Counted from the stretch's first letter, positions 34,876-44,487 are shown. The stretch is DNA of 64,000 nt from Pseudomonas aylmerensis (GCF_001702265.1 NZ_MAUE01000023.1:62001-126000), one strand, 5' to 3'. The notes: generated by a model not told the origin, from the letters alone. Numbers and translations: made by a program.

Positions 34876-36498
34876 TCACGCCGCCGTCGCCGTGACCTGC
34901 CGCCCTGGGATGGCGGCAATCAATTCACGCGTGTAGTCACTGGCCGGCGTGTTGAAAATCTGCTCCACCGAGCCTTGTTCAATCACCCGGCCATTGCGCA
35001 ACACCAGCACCTGATGGGCAAAGTTGGCCACCACCGACAGGTCATGGGACACCAGCACGTAGGCAATGCCCATCTCCCGTTGCAGCTCTTCGAGCAGGTC
35101 GAGGATATGTGCCTGCACCGACACATCCAGCGCGCTGACCGGCTCATCCAGCAGCAACAGGTCGGGTTTCAGCGCCAGCGACCGCGCAATGGCCACCCGC
35201 TGGCACTGGCCGCCGGATAGCTCGCGGGGCAGGCGGTCCAGGTAACTGACCGGCAGGTGCACACGGCTGATCAACTCGCGCGCCGCCTGTTCCAGGGCGG
35301 GCCCCTTGAGCAGACCGAACGACACCAGCGGCTCGACGATGCTGTCGAACACGGTGAAGCGCGGGTCCAGCGCGGCGAACGGGTTTTGTTGCACCAGCTG
35401 CAGGCGCTGGCGCAGCGGGCGGAAATCGCGCCAGCTGAGGTCGGTCACGTCCTTTTGCTCGAACCAGACCCGGCCACGGCTGGGCTTCTCCAGCCCCAGG
35501 GCGATGCGCAGCGCGGTGCTCTTGCCTGAGCCCGACTCACCGACGATGGCCAGGGTTTGTCCGGGGTAGACCTGCAGGCTCAGGTCCTCCAGCGCTACAA
35601 ACGCTGGGTCTTCACCCTTGACCTTGGGCAGCACGAACGTCTTGCCGACGTTTTGCAGGCGCAGGATCGGCTGCCGGGTGGGATCAATATGGATAGGCGG
35701 CTCACGGCGCCTGGCGAACGCCGGCGCTGCGGCGATCAGTGCGCGGGTGTAGTCGTGCTGGGGGGCGACGAGGATCTGCCGGGGTGGGCCTTGCTCGACC
35801 ACTTCGCCTTGTTGCATCACCAGGATGCGGTCGGCGCGGTCAAGCGCCACGCCCAGGTCATGGGTGATGATCAGCAGCGAAATCCCGCGCTCACTGACCA
35901 GGCGCTGCAAGTGGTCGAGGATTTTGCGCTGCACGGTGACGTCGAGGGCACTGGTCGGCTCGTCGGCGATGATCAGCCGCGGGTTGCCGGCCAGGGCGAT
36001 GGCGATCAGCACGCGCTGGCGCATGCCGCCGGAAAGCTCATGAGGATACTGGCGTGCGCGCAGCACCGACTTATCGATACCGACCTGTTGCAGCAACTCG
36101 ACGATGTCGGCGTCAATCCCGGGGTAGCGCTTGCCCTTGGCCAACACCAGCGCTTCGCCGATCTGCTGGCCGACGCGCAGGGTCGGGTTGAGGCTGACCA
36201 TCGGGTCCTGGGGCACCAGGCCGATGGTACGCCCGCGCAGCTGGCGTTTCTGGCGCTCGTTGGCGTGGGTGAGGTCGGTGCCGTCGATCCACAGTTCGCC
36301 GGCGCTGATCTGCGCGTTGTCCGGCAACAGGCCGAGGATTGCATTGGCCAGGGTGGTCTTGCCCGAGCCGGACTCGCCGACAATCGCCAGTGTCTCGCCC
36401 TGGGCGAGGCTCAGCGACAGGCGATTGACCGCCGTCTGGCCGTGTCGGTAGCTGACACTCAGTTGGCGCACATCGACTAACGGGGGAAGGGCGCTCAT
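34876..36498 (-). CDS. ABC importer ATPase, fused DppD-DppF type
   Basis: A 540-residue protein with two complete ABC domains. Walker A motifs are GESGSGKTT and GESGSGKST; signature motifs are HELSGGMRQR and RELSGGQCQR; Walker B is seen as LIIADEPTSALD and LLLLDEPVSALD. It fuses the two ATPases of an oligopeptide/nickel-type importer. It is the last gene of a five-gene minus-strand operon and overlaps the permease gene upstream by 4 bp (ATGA). Both halves look catalytically intact. Confidence 0.92.
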   Translation of the reverse strand: MSALPPLVDVRQLSVSYRHGQTAVNRLSLSLAQGETLAIVGESGSGKTTLANAILGLLPDNAQISAGELWIDGTDLTHANERQKRQLRGRTIGLVPQDPMVSLNPTLRVGQQIGEALVLAKGKRYPGIDADIVELLQQVGIDKSVLRARQYPHELSGGMRQRVLIAIALAGNPRLIIADEPTSALDVTVQRKILDHLQRLVSERGISLLIITHDLGVALDRADRILVMQQGEVVEQGPPRQILVAPQHDYTRALIAAAPAFARRREPPIHIDPTRQPILRLQNVGKTFVLPKVKGEDPAFVALEDLSLQVYPGQTLAIVGESGSGKSTALRIALGLEKPSRGRVWFEQKDVTDLSWRDFRPLRQRLQLVQQNPFAALDPRFTVFDSIVEPLVSFGLLKGPALEQAARELISRVHLPVSYLDRLPRELSGGQCQRVAIARSLALKPDLLLLDEPVSALDVSVQAHILDLLEELQREMGIAYVLVSHDLSVVANFAHQVLVLRNGRVIEQGSVEQIFNTPASDYTRELIAAIPGRQVTATAA

Positions 36499-37391
36499 CG
36501 CTGGATCTCCTCGAAGGTGCGGGCGATATGGTTAAGGCTGAACACCACCGCGACCAGGAACAGGCCGGGCAGCAGCGAGACCCACGGTGCGGTGATCAGG
36601 AAGTGCCGGCCGTTGGCGATCAGCGTGCCCCATTCCGCCGCAGGTGGTGCGGCGCCGAAACCGAGAAAGCTCAAGCCGGCGGTGGCCAGGATGGCCGCGC
36701 CGAAATCCAGGGTGGCCAACACTGCCACCGGGCCCCAGGCGTTGGGCAGGATGTGCCGCAGCAAGGTCCGTCGCCAACTGGCGCCGCCCAGGCGTGCGGC
36801 TTCGACGTAGGGCAGGGTCTTGACCCGCAGCACCTCGGCGCGGGTCGTACGGGCGAAGCCGGGGATAATCCCCACGCCCACCGCGATGGCCACCGGCACC
36901 GTGCCGAAGCCGATCGCGGTGACGATCGCCAACGCCAGCAACAGCCCCGGCAGGGCCAGCAGCACGTCGACAAAGCGCATGATCACTGCGTCGATGCGAC
37001 CACCGGCAAAGCCGGAGACAATCCCCAGGCCCAGCCCGCCCAGCAACGCGATCCCTACCGCGAGGAAGGCCGCCAGCACCGACAGGCTGGAGCCGTAGAC
37101 CACGCGGGTATACAGGTCACGCCCCAGCTCATCGGTGCCGAACCAGTGCGTCGGGTTCGGCGCGCTGAGCTTGACCGCCGGCGCGGTGGCGTAAGGGTCG
37201 AAGTGGGTCAGCCAGTGCGGCGCGACGGCCGCGACCAGGGCGAACAGCACGATCAGCACCGCCAGGCTGAAACCCGGCCGGCGCAACAACGGCAACACGC
37301 TGGCTTGTGCACGCTGCAGGCGGCTGCGACGACGCCATACGGGGCTGGCCGCGAGGGTTTTGCGGCCAAGATTCTGCTCGAGGATGGTCAT
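36495..37391 (-). CDS. ABC importer permease, DppC/NikC type
   Basis: A 298-residue inner-membrane permease. An N-terminal cytoplasmic stretch and first helix (about 35-57) are followed by a binding-protein-dependent transport domain with the EAA-like loop EAARLGGASWRRTLLRHILPN. The GTDELGRDLYTRVVYGSR-like segment (here GTDELGRDLYTRV) is diagnostic of DppC-class proteins. It overlaps the ATPase gene and lies 3 bp after the DppB-type gene. Confidence 0.9.
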   Translation of the reverse strand: MTILEQNLGRKTLAASPVWRRRSRLQRAQASVLPLLRRPGFSLAVLIVLFALVAAVAPHWLTHFDPYATAPAVKLSAPNPTHWFGTDELGRDLYTRVVYGSSLSVLAAFLAVGIALLGGLGLGIVSGFAGGRIDAVIMRFVDVLLALPGLLLALAIVTAIGFGTVPVAIAVGVGIIPGFARTTRAEVLRVKTLPYVEAARLGGASWRRTLLRHILPNAWGPVAVLATLDFGAAILATAGLSFLGFGAAPPAAEWGTLIANGRHFLITAPWVSLLPGLFLVAVVFSLNHIARTFEEIQR

Positions 37392-37394
37392 GGT

Positions 37395-38345
37395 CTACGA
37401 CACCTTTGGCGTGTGGGAGATTCGCGGGTCAAGCCAGGGGTAGAGCAGGTCGACCAACAGGTTGACCAGTACAAACGCCGCCGCCGAGACGGCGACAATC
37501 GCCAGCACCACCGGAATGTCCTGGCGCAGCACGGCTTCCTGGGCCAGGCGGCCGATGCCTGAGCGCGCGAAGATGGTTTCCACCAGCACCGCACCGGACA
37601 CCGTGTTGCCCACCTGCAGGCCGATCAGGGTGAGGATCGGCAGCGCGGCGTTCTTGAATCCGTGCCGTGCCTGCACCTGGCCACGGGTGAGGCCCTTGGC
37701 GTAGGCGGTGACGATGTACGACTGTTGCCACACCCCTTGGAAACTGCGCTGCAGCACCTGGGCGTACACCGCCGCACTCGGAATCGCCAGGGTGATCGCC
37801 GGCAGCACCAGGCTTTCAACGCCCCGGCTGCCGGTGGCGGGGAACCAGCCCAGGCCGAACGCGAACACCTGGATCAGCAGCAGGCCCATCCAGAACACCG
37901 GCACCGAGAAACCCAGGGACGGCAGGCGCGCCAGGGCTTTTTTCAACGGCGCCCACCGGATGTAGGCGGTCAGGTAGGCCAGGCCCACCCCGCCGATCAG
38001 CGACAGCACAATCGCCAGGCCGGCCAGGGACAGCGTCTGCGGCAGGCGCTCGGCAAGCAACTCGGCTACCGGGCGGTTAAGCGAAAGGGATTGGCCGAAA
38101 TCGCCGCGCAGCGCGCCCAGCAGCAGGTCGAAATATTGCTCGAACACGCCCTTGTCGAGCCCGTAGTAGGCGCGCGCCTTGGCCAGGTCCGCCACCGACA
38201 GCGAATCGGCTTCCATGCCCGAGGCACTGAGCATGATCGACAGAGTGTCACCCGGCAGCAGGTACAAAATGAAATAGGTGATGCTGTAGGCCCCCCACAG
38301 CACCAGCAGGGCCTGGCCGACGCGGCCGATCAGGTAGCGGCTCAT
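37395..38345 (-). CDS. ABC importer permease, DppB/NikB type
   Basis: A 316-residue permease of the DppB class. It has an N-terminal helix (LLVLWGAYSITYFILYLLPGD), the usual six-helix core, and the EAA-type loop TAYAKGLTRGQVQARHGFKNAALP. It pairs with the DppC-type subunit. Its ATG overlaps the stop of the binding-protein gene by 4 bp. Confidence 0.9.
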   Translation of the reverse strand: MSRYLIGRVGQALLVLWGAYSITYFILYLLPGDTLSIMLSASGMEADSLSVADLAKARAYYGLDKGVFEQYFDLLLGALRGDFGQSLSLNRPVAELLAERLPQTLSLAGLAIVLSLIGGVGLAYLTAYIRWAPLKKALARLPSLGFSVPVFWMGLLLIQVFAFGLGWFPATGSRGVESLVLPAITLAIPSAAVYAQVLQRSFQGVWQQSYIVTAYAKGLTRGQVQARHGFKNAALPILTLIGLQVGNTVSGAVLVETIFARSGIGRLAQEAVLRQDIPVVLAIVAVSAAAFVLVNLLVDLLYPWLDPRISHTPKVS

Positions 38346-39970
38346 GGCGTGCCGACCTCGATATCACCCAGCAGCGCAAAGCCCTCGGCGGTCCAGCGGA
38401 AGTTCTTCACCTTGGCCGAGGTCGCCGCTTGCCACACGCGTTCATACACCGGGAACGCCGAGCTTTGATCAATCAGCAAGTCCTGCAGGTCACCGTAGGC
38501 CGCGGCGCGCTGGGGGCCTTGGGTCGCGGTGATGCCGGCATCGAACAGGCCCTTGGCCTTTTCCAGGACTGCCGGTTCATAGGTGTTGGTGGCCACGGTC
38601 GAGCTGTTGGCGCTGCGCGGGTCGAGGATGGTTTGCAGGATGATCGGGTCGGCGCGGGTCATGTAGTTGATCGTCAGGTCATAGTTGCCTGCGGAGTTGT
38701 TGGCGACCCATTCGGCGCGGGTGACCACGCTGAGTTTCAACTCGATGCCGACCTTGCGCAGTTGATCCTGGATCAGCACGTCACCGGCGGTTTCGGCCGG
38801 GCTGATGTTGTAGCTCAGGGTCAGGCGCTTGCCGTTTTTCTGCCGGTAGCCATCGGCGCCTTTGGCCCAGCCGGCCTGGTCCAGCAGTTGCTCGGCGCCT
38901 TGCGGGTCGTAGGCCAGCTTGTTGCCCTGGCTTTTGAAGTAGGGCGTGGTCACATCGAAGATGCCGTCGACCACCGGGAATTCGGCGTTGTAGACCGTGC
39001 TCGCGTAGCTCTTGCGGTCCAGGGACTTCTGCACGGCCAGGCGCACATGCTGGTCCGCCAGAATGCGTTCGCCACGGGTATTGGGATACAGGTTCAGCGC
39101 CGGGCCCGGCAGCGAACGGCTCTGGATGGTCGCGCCCTTGGACTGGAACAGCTTCAGGTCGACTTCCGAGAACGGATTGCGCGGCCACAGGATGTCGGCC
39201 TTGCCCTGCAGGAACAGGCCGTTGCGCACGCTCTCTTCGGGGATGTAGCTGATGTCCACGCTCTCCAGGTGCGCCTCGCCGGGGTTTTTCATATTGGCCG
39301 ACGGCCACGCGTAGCCCTTGCGCTTGGTCAGGTGCGCGCCGACTTCCGGCGTGTAGCTGGCGAGCACGAACGGCCCGGTGCCGATGATTTTGCCCAGGGA
39401 GCGCTCCTTGGCCGTCAGCGCGTAGGAGGCGGGCGCGAGGATCGCCAGGTTAGTGGTGGACGTCGCTTGCAGGAACCCTGCGTTGGGCTTGGCGAGCACC
39501 AGCTTGACGGTGAACTCGTCGACCACTTCGGCGTGATCGAACCCGGCGAGGTAGGTGGCGCCGAAGGTGGCCGGCAGCTCGGTGGCCAGCGCCTTGTCGC
39601 TGTCGAATGCGGTTTTCACCGCCTTGGCATCGAAGCGCTCGCCGTTGCTGAAGGTCACGTCATTGCGCAGGTGGAAGGTGTAGGTCAGCGCGTCGTCACT
39701 GATCTCCCAGCTTTTGGCCAGCCAGGGGATGATCTTGCCGGTTTCCGGATCCTGGTCGGTGAGGGACTCGGCGACATTGCGCAGCAGCACGCGGTGTTCC
39801 AGCCAGTAGACCTGGAATGGATCGACGCTGACCAGGGTGGTGTTATCGCCGAAGAACGCGATGTTCAGGGTTTTGCCCGCCTGGGTGTCATTCCCGGGCG
39901 AGCAAGCGGCGAGGCTCAGCGCCAGGGCGCACGGGGCCAGCAGACGGCTCATCAAGTTGGAGGTATTCAA
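38342..39970 (-). CDS. Extracytoplasmic substrate-binding lipoprotein, peptide/nickel type
   Basis: A 542-residue SBP_bac_5 protein (DppA/OppA/NikA class). A lipoprotein signal ends in SLAACSPGN. The family signature region RNVAESLTDQDPETGKIIPWLAKSWEISDD is present in shorter recognisable pieces. A TTG start at 39970 is chosen because GAGGG lies 7 nt before it; the alternative ATG at 39952 lacks an SD, and ATG 40006 would add an odd leader. It follows the TonB receptor gene by 44 bp in the same operon. The ligand is not predictable; peptides, opines or metal chelates are all possible. Confidence 0.85.
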   Translation of the reverse strand: MNTSNLMSRLLAPCALALSLAACSPGNDTQAGKTLNIAFFGDNTTLVSVDPFQVYWLEHRVLLRNVAESLTDQDPETGKIIPWLAKSWEISDDALTYTFHLRNDVTFSNGERFDAKAVKTAFDSDKALATELPATFGATYLAGFDHAEVVDEFTVKLVLAKPNAGFLQATSTTNLAILAPASYALTAKERSLGKIIGTGPFVLASYTPEVGAHLTKRKGYAWPSANMKNPGEAHLESVDISYIPEESVRNGLFLQGKADILWPRNPFSEVDLKLFQSKGATIQSRSLPGPALNLYPNTRGERILADQHVRLAVQKSLDRKSYASTVYNAEFPVVDGIFDVTTPYFKSQGNKLAYDPQGAEQLLDQAGWAKGADGYRQKNGKRLTLSYNISPAETAGDVLIQDQLRKVGIELKLSVVTRAEWVANNSAGNYDLTINYMTRADPIILQTILDPRSANSSTVATNTYEPAVLEKAKGLFDAGITATQGPQRAAAYGDLQDLLIDQSSAFPVYERVWQAATSAKVKNFRWTAEGFALLGDIEVGTP

Positions 39971-40014
39971 TGGGTTGCCCTCATGTGGCGATGCGTGTGC
40001 ATGCAAGGTGTGGA

Positions 40015-42447
40015 TCAGAAGTCGTAGGCGAGCTTGGTGTACCAGTAGCCGCCGCCGGGGTAGAACGGCGGGTTGCCGTAGGGCGCCAGGCCCAGGTTGC
40101 TGTAGACGGCATGCTTGTCCGGGCGCACGTCGAAGATATTGGTGCCGCCGATGCTGACGGTGATGCTGTCGACGAAGGTGTAGCTGACGTCGAGGTCAGT
40201 GATCCATTTGGCGCCGAAGCTGCGGTCGCCGGTGGGGTTGACTGCCAGGGTCTTGACCGCGCCATAGCGGGCGGTTTGCAGGTTGACCGCGAGGTCATCG
40301 ACCTTCCAGTTGGCGCCCAGGATCCACTTGGTCTTGGGCGTGGCATCGGTGAGGTCGCCCTGGCGATCACGGCCGACCAGGGTCACGCCGGAATTGGCCA
40401 GCGCCGCCGGCGTGTCCGGGGTGCCTTCGATGGTGGTCTTGTTCCAGTTGAAGCCCAGGCTCCAGCGCACGTCGCCCCAGGCATCCAGCGGTGTGGTGTG
40501 GTCAGCCACCACATCCAGGCCTTTCGTGCGGGTGTCGAACGCGTTGGTGTAATAGTTGACCCAGGTGCCGGTGGGCACACCCTGTGCGGCGAGGATCGCA
40601 TTGATCGCGCCGTTGCCACGGTCGTAGATGTTGCTAGTCAGTGCGATGCGGTCATCGATGTCGATCAGGTAGGCGTCGGCGGTAATGCTGGTGCGCGGCG
40701 CCGGTTGCCAGGTCAGGCCGAGGCCGAGGTTGCGCGATTTTTCCGGCTTGAGATCATCGCCCCCCAGCGCCTTGGCCAGGTTGCTGCCGGACGGCGTCAG
40801 GCGCGTCACGGCGGGCACCACGTTGCCGTTCACATCGGTCGCCACGCGGTTGTCGGCCACGGTATAGCCGATCTGCGTCAGCGACGGCGCGCGGAAACCG
40901 GTGCCAACCGTGCCGCGTACCGCCACGGTGTCGGTCAGTTCGTAGCGTGAGTTGACCTTCAGGCCGAAGGTGTTGCCCGAGTCATCGTCGTAGTGTTCGA
41001 CCCGACCGGCGAGGTCGAGGAACCAGCGCTCGGTCAGGTCAAAACCCAGGTCCAGGTAGCCGGCGTAGTTGTTGCGGATCAGGCTGACTTCATCTTCAGG
41101 ACGGATCGTCACCGCCGCCTGCGCGCCAGAGGCCGCCGGGTAAGTCCCGGTGATGTAGGCTTCGCGGTCGCCGGCAAAGGTACTGAAATGCTCCCAGCGG
41201 TGTTCCAGGCCGGCCGAGACTTGCACCGGCGACGTCAGGTTGAACAGGCTGTCATAGCGGCGCGTGAAGTCGAGGTTGTTGACCCATTGCTCGAAGCGGA
41301 AGGTGGCAAGGTTGTCGAATTTGGTCGGCGAGGCGGTGCCCAGCGACGGGTTGATATTGAGGTCGCTGGAATGGTGGACGTTGTTGCGCCCGTAGGTGGT
41401 GCTCAGGTCCCAGTTCCAGTCGGCCACCTGGCCCTTGCCGCCGAACAGCAGCTGGTAGTCACGGTCCTTGATGTTGTTGAGTGGGAAATAACCGTCGGGG
41501 AACACCTCAGGTACGGCGGCCGTGCCGGTTGGCAGGCGGAAATAGTTGGCAGCCTCGGCATCGCGCTCGCCGTAGGTGGAGAACGAATACAGGGTCAGGT
41601 CTTCGAGTGGCAACTCGGCGTTGTAGGCGAGGTTGAAGGCCTTGAGATCGGGGTCGCCGTTCTTGATCGCCACGCGATCCCACGCCGCTTCTTTTGCCGG
41701 GTCGGCAAATGCGCGCACGCTGTTGTCGGCCTTGTCGTTCCATGAGGCTTCACCGCGTTTGCGCGCATCTGCCGAGAAGTGGAAAAACCCGCCATCACCG
41801 AGCTTGAAGCCCTGGTCGCCGGCGACCTTGATAGTTTCGCCCTGGCCCGAATACAGCTGCCCGTAACTGGTTTCCAGGTGCCCACCGTTGTTGGTGGACT
41901 TGAGGATGATATTGATCACGCCAGCTACCGCGTCCGAGCCGTACTGCGCGGCAGCGCTGTCTTTGAGGACCTCGATATGGTCCACCGCGCTGACCGGGAT
42001 CAGGTCGATGTCCACCGCATTCGCGCCGCTGTTGTCGATCGAGCCGCGCTGGCCGGTGGCACCGTTGTGCCGGCGTTTGCCGTTGACCAGCACCAGCGTG
42101 TAGGCCGGGCCGAGGCTGCGGTTGCTCAGGGGGCGCGTCACCGAGTTGTAGCCGGCGATATTGGTGCCGAAGTTGAACGACGGCAGCAGCTTGGCGATGG
42201 CCTCGGACAACTCGGCGCGACCGGTCTTGAGCAACTGGTCGCTGTTGATCACATCAATCGGCGCCGGGCTGTCGGCCACGGTGCGCTCCTGGCCGCGCAG
42301 GCCGGTGGAGATCACCGTGACGGTGCCGAGCTTGGCATCCTCCTTGGTGGTGTCGGCGAAGGAGGGCGCGGTGGCCAGCAGCAGGGAGCTGGTCACCAAT
42401 GACCAATGGAGTTTTTTCAGCGGTTTAGGGAATTGAATATCTGGCAT
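40015..42447 (-). CDS. TonB-dependent outer-membrane receptor
   Basis: An 810-residue receptor. After a signal peptide (about 1-32, ending PSFADT) comes a plug domain (SPAPIDVINSDQLLKTG; IEVLKDSAAAQYGSDAVAGVINI), then a 22-strand barrel ending in the aromatic FxxxYxxxxF-like tail KLAYDF. The start ATG 42447 (MPDIQFPK) is chosen over the upstream frame because it leads directly into the signal peptide; the SD is weak. It heads the operon with the dipeptide-type ABC genes, giving an outer- plus inner-membrane import route for one substrate. It shows no siderophore synthesis neighbours. Confidence 0.9.
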   Translation of the reverse strand: MPDIQFPKPLKKLHWSLVTSSLLLATAPSFADTTKEDAKLGTVTVISTGLRGQERTVADSPAPIDVINSDQLLKTGRAELSEAIAKLLPSFNFGTNIAGYNSVTRPLSNRSLGPAYTLVLVNGKRRHNGATGQRGSIDNSGANAVDIDLIPVSAVDHIEVLKDSAAAQYGSDAVAGVINIILKSTNNGGHLETSYGQLYSGQGETIKVAGDQGFKLGDGGFFHFSADARKRGEASWNDKADNSVRAFADPAKEAAWDRVAIKNGDPDLKAFNLAYNAELPLEDLTLYSFSTYGERDAEAANYFRLPTGTAAVPEVFPDGYFPLNNIKDRDYQLLFGGKGQVADWNWDLSTTYGRNNVHHSSDLNINPSLGTASPTKFDNLATFRFEQWVNNLDFTRRYDSLFNLTSPVQVSAGLEHRWEHFSTFAGDREAYITGTYPAASGAQAAVTIRPEDEVSLIRNNYAGYLDLGFDLTERWFLDLAGRVEHYDDDSGNTFGLKVNSRYELTDTVAVRGTVGTGFRAPSLTQIGYTVADNRVATDVNGNVVPAVTRLTPSGSNLAKALGGDDLKPEKSRNLGLGLTWQPAPRTSITADAYLIDIDDRIALTSNIYDRGNGAINAILAAQGVPTGTWVNYYTNAFDTRTKGLDVVADHTTPLDAWGDVRWSLGFNWNKTTIEGTPDTPAALANSGVTLVGRDRQGDLTDATPKTKWILGANWKVDDLAVNLQTARYGAVKTLAVNPTGDRSFGAKWITDLDVSYTFVDSITVSIGGTNIFDVRPDKHAVYSNLGLAPYGNPPFYPGGGYWYTKLAYDF

Positions 42448-42598
42448 ATCGAGAAGGATCCATTCAGCCTGCGGGAGGCTCCTGGTGGTCGGGGTACGTC
42501 CTCCGCCAGGCATGGGGTCGGTCTGTGATACGAAGATATTCCTATAAAAAACCTGAGTGAAAGTCTTTTTTGGAATAAGCTAATTATTAGACATTGTT

Positions 42599-42618
42599 AT
42601 CTTATGAATTAATAAGAT
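42599..42618. promoter_or_regulatory. AT-rich inverted repeat upstream of the TonB receptor
   Basis: ATCTTAT-gaatta-ATAAGAT is a perfect 7-bp inverted repeat in a strikingly AT-rich stretch (about 42535-42635), about 150 bp upstream of the receptor start. It could be an operator for regulated uptake. It does not match the Fur consensus. The regulator is unknown. Confidence 0.4.
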
Positions 42619-42644
42619 CATCTATTTTTATTATGTCGTGTGCG

Positions 42645-43424
42645 TCAACCTTGCCCCCGGGCGGCGAAGACCTCCTTGAGCACCGGCACCGCCGACATCG
42701 CCTTCGGCCAGCCCACGTAGAACGCCAGGTGCGTCACCCCTTCGGCGGCCTGGGCCTTGCTCAGGCCGTTGTCCAGCGCGCGGTTGAGGTGGAAGGGCAG
42801 TTGCGCCGCCTGGCCCTGGGCGATCAACGCGGCGACGGTGACCAGGCTGCGGTCGCGGGCGCTGAGGGCGTTTTGGCGCCACAGGTCCGCGAACAACACT
42901 TCATTGGTGTAGCGCGCGAGTTGCGGGGCCACGCCGCCGACACCGGCGTCGACAGCGGCACGGCGCTTGGCTTCACTGTCGGGGTCCAGCGTCAGCGCGG
43001 CGCCTGCCGGTGTCGAGATCTGCTCGTCCGGGATGTTTCGTTCGATGAACACCTGCTTGGCGACTGCGGCAGCGGACATCGCGTTCGGCCAGCCTGAATA
43101 GAACGCCAGGTGGGTGATCAGCGCGCTGATCTCGCTGGGCGTGAGGCCATTGTCGAGGCCCAGCTTGAGGTGGTCCGCGAGTGCCGACACCTGTCCGTTG
43201 GCGATCAGCGCCGACACGGTGATCAGGCTGCGATCACGCGGGGCCAGCTCGGTACGTTTCCACACCTCACCGAATAACAGCTCGGTGGTGTAGGCATACA
43301 GTTGCGGCGTGACTTCCAGCACCGCAGAGGAGGGCTTTGGGTCCGGACGCGGCTGGGCTTGATCGGCATCTACGACAGCCGCGTAGAGCAAGGTGGCGCA
43401 GGTGGTGACGGTCAACAGTTTCAT
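42645..43424 (-). CDS. Exported tandem carboxymuconolactone-decarboxylase-like protein
   Basis: A 259-residue protein with an apparent signal peptide (MKLLTVTTCATLLYAAVV...) and two CMD/AhpD-like repeats. The first is about 45-130 (RDRSLITVSALIANGQ ... THLAFYSGWPNAM); the second is about 165-255 (RDRSLVTVAALIAQGQ ... THLAFYVGWPKAM). The CxxC of AhpD is absent. ATG 43424 has AAGGAG 6 nt before it. It is divergent from a LysR gene across two operator copies, so LysR control is likely. The enzymatic role is unknown; export is unusual for this fold. Confidence 0.8.
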   Translation of the reverse strand: MKLLTVTTCATLLYAAVVDADQAQPRPDPKPSSAVLEVTPQLYAYTTELLFGEVWKRTELAPRDRSLITVSALIANGQVSALADHLKLGLDNGLTPSEISALITHLAFYSGWPNAMSAAAVAKQVFIERNIPDEQISTPAGAALTLDPDSEAKRRAAVDAGVGGVAPQLARYTNEVLFADLWRQNALSARDRSLVTVAALIAQGQAAQLPFHLNRALDNGLSKAQAAEGVTHLAFYVGWPKAMSAVPVLKEVFAARGQG

Positions 43425-43502
43425 CGGGCGCTCCTTAAGCAGGTGAGCCCCATGGTAGGCAGCTGGCTTGCATTGATTAAGCCGCATAACCGGCATGCGC
43501 TT

Positions 43503-43517
43503 ATGAGTCCGGCTCAT
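43503..43517. promoter_or_regulatory. LysR operator copy 1 (ATGAG-N5-CTCAT)
   Basis: ATGAG-tccgg-CTCAT is a perfect inverted repeat that fits the LysR T-N11-A rule. It is 79 bp upstream of the CMD-like start, and the same motif recurs at 44488 and 46510, with a variant at 43571. Confidence 0.75.
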
Positions 43518-43570
43518 CAATTCATCGCGCGGTCGGATTGATCTGCGATACGCTGCACCGTCATCACCCT

Positions 43571-43585
43571 ATGAATGAGGTTCAT
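43571..43585. promoter_or_regulatory. LysR operator copy 2 (ATGAA-N5-TTCAT)
   Basis: ATGAA-tgagg-TTCAT has the same geometry as copy 1 with one base changed in each arm. It ends 2 bp before the lysR ATG (43588), a position suited to autorepression. Confidence 0.65.
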
Positions 43586-43587
43586 CA

Positions 43588-44481
43588 ATGGCACGCGAAG
43601 GCTACGGCGACCTGTTGGCTTTTGTGGCGGTCGCGCGTGAACGCAGCTTCACCCGTGCGGCCGCTCAGCTGGGCGTTTCGCAATCAGCCCTGAGTCATAC
43701 CGTGCGGGCGCTCGAAGCCCGACTGGGCGTGCGCCTGCTGACGCGAACGACCCGCAGCGTGGCGCCGACCGAGGCCGGCGAGCAGCTGTACAACAAGTTG
43801 GCGCCACGCTTTGACGAGATCGAGTCGGACCTGGCCGAAGTCCTCGAACTGCGCGATTCGCCGCGCGGCACGGTGCGTATCTCGGCCACCGACTACGCCG
43901 CGAATGCGCTGCTGTGGCCGCGCCTGTCAGCGTTCATGCCGCGCTATCCCGACATCAAGGTCGAAATCATCACCGACTATGGCCTGACCGATATCGTCGC
44001 CGAGCGCTATGACATTGGCGTGCGCCTGGGCAACCAGGTGGCCCAGAACATGATCGCCGTGCGCATCGGCCCCGACCTGCGCATGGCCATGGTCGCGTCG
44101 CCGGCCTACCTGCAAGCCCACCCGGCGCCGCAGACCCCGGACGAACTGGCCGCGCACAACTGCATCAACCTGCGCCTGCCGACCCACGGCGGCTGCTATG
44201 CATGGGAGTTGGCCAACGGCGACCGCGAAGTGCAGGTGCGGGTGCAGGGCCAACTGACGTTCAACGGCACCTACCCGATGCTGGCGGCGGCGCTGGACGG
44301 CTGCGGCGTGGCGTACCTGCCCGAAGACCTGGCCAAAGAGCATGTGGCGGCGGGTCGCCTGTGCTGGGTGCTTGAAGAATGGTTTCCGACTTTTCCCGGC
44401 CTGCACATCTACTACCCGAGTCGACGCCAATCTTCGCGGGCGTTGAGCCTGGTGGTGGAGGCGCTGCGCTACAGCACTTGA
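43588..44481 (+). CDS. LysR-family regulator of the local redox regulon
   Basis: A 297-residue LysR regulator. The N-terminal HTH (RSFTRAAAQLGVSQSALSHTVRALEARLG) is followed by the PBP-type effector domain of the CrgA/DsdC-like group. The start ATG 43588 directly follows an operator copy. Operators of one design precede its own gene, the divergent CMD-like gene, the aldo/keto reductase and the SDR, so it probably controls all four. The inducer is unknown. Confidence 0.9.
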   Translation: MAREGYGDLLAFVAVARERSFTRAAAQLGVSQSALSHTVRALEARLGVRLLTRTTRSVAPTEAGEQLYNKLAPRFDEIESDLAEVLELRDSPRGTVRISATDYAANALLWPRLSAFMPRYPDIKVEIITDYGLTDIVAERYDIGVRLGNQVAQNMIAVRIGPDLRMAMVASPAYLQAHPAPQTPDELAAHNCINLRLPTHGGCYAWELANGDREVQVRVQGQLTFNGTYPMLAAALDGCGVAYLPEDLAKEHVAAGRLCWVLEEWFPTFPGLHIYYPSRRQSSRALSLVVEALRYST

Positions 44482-44487
44482 TCACTC

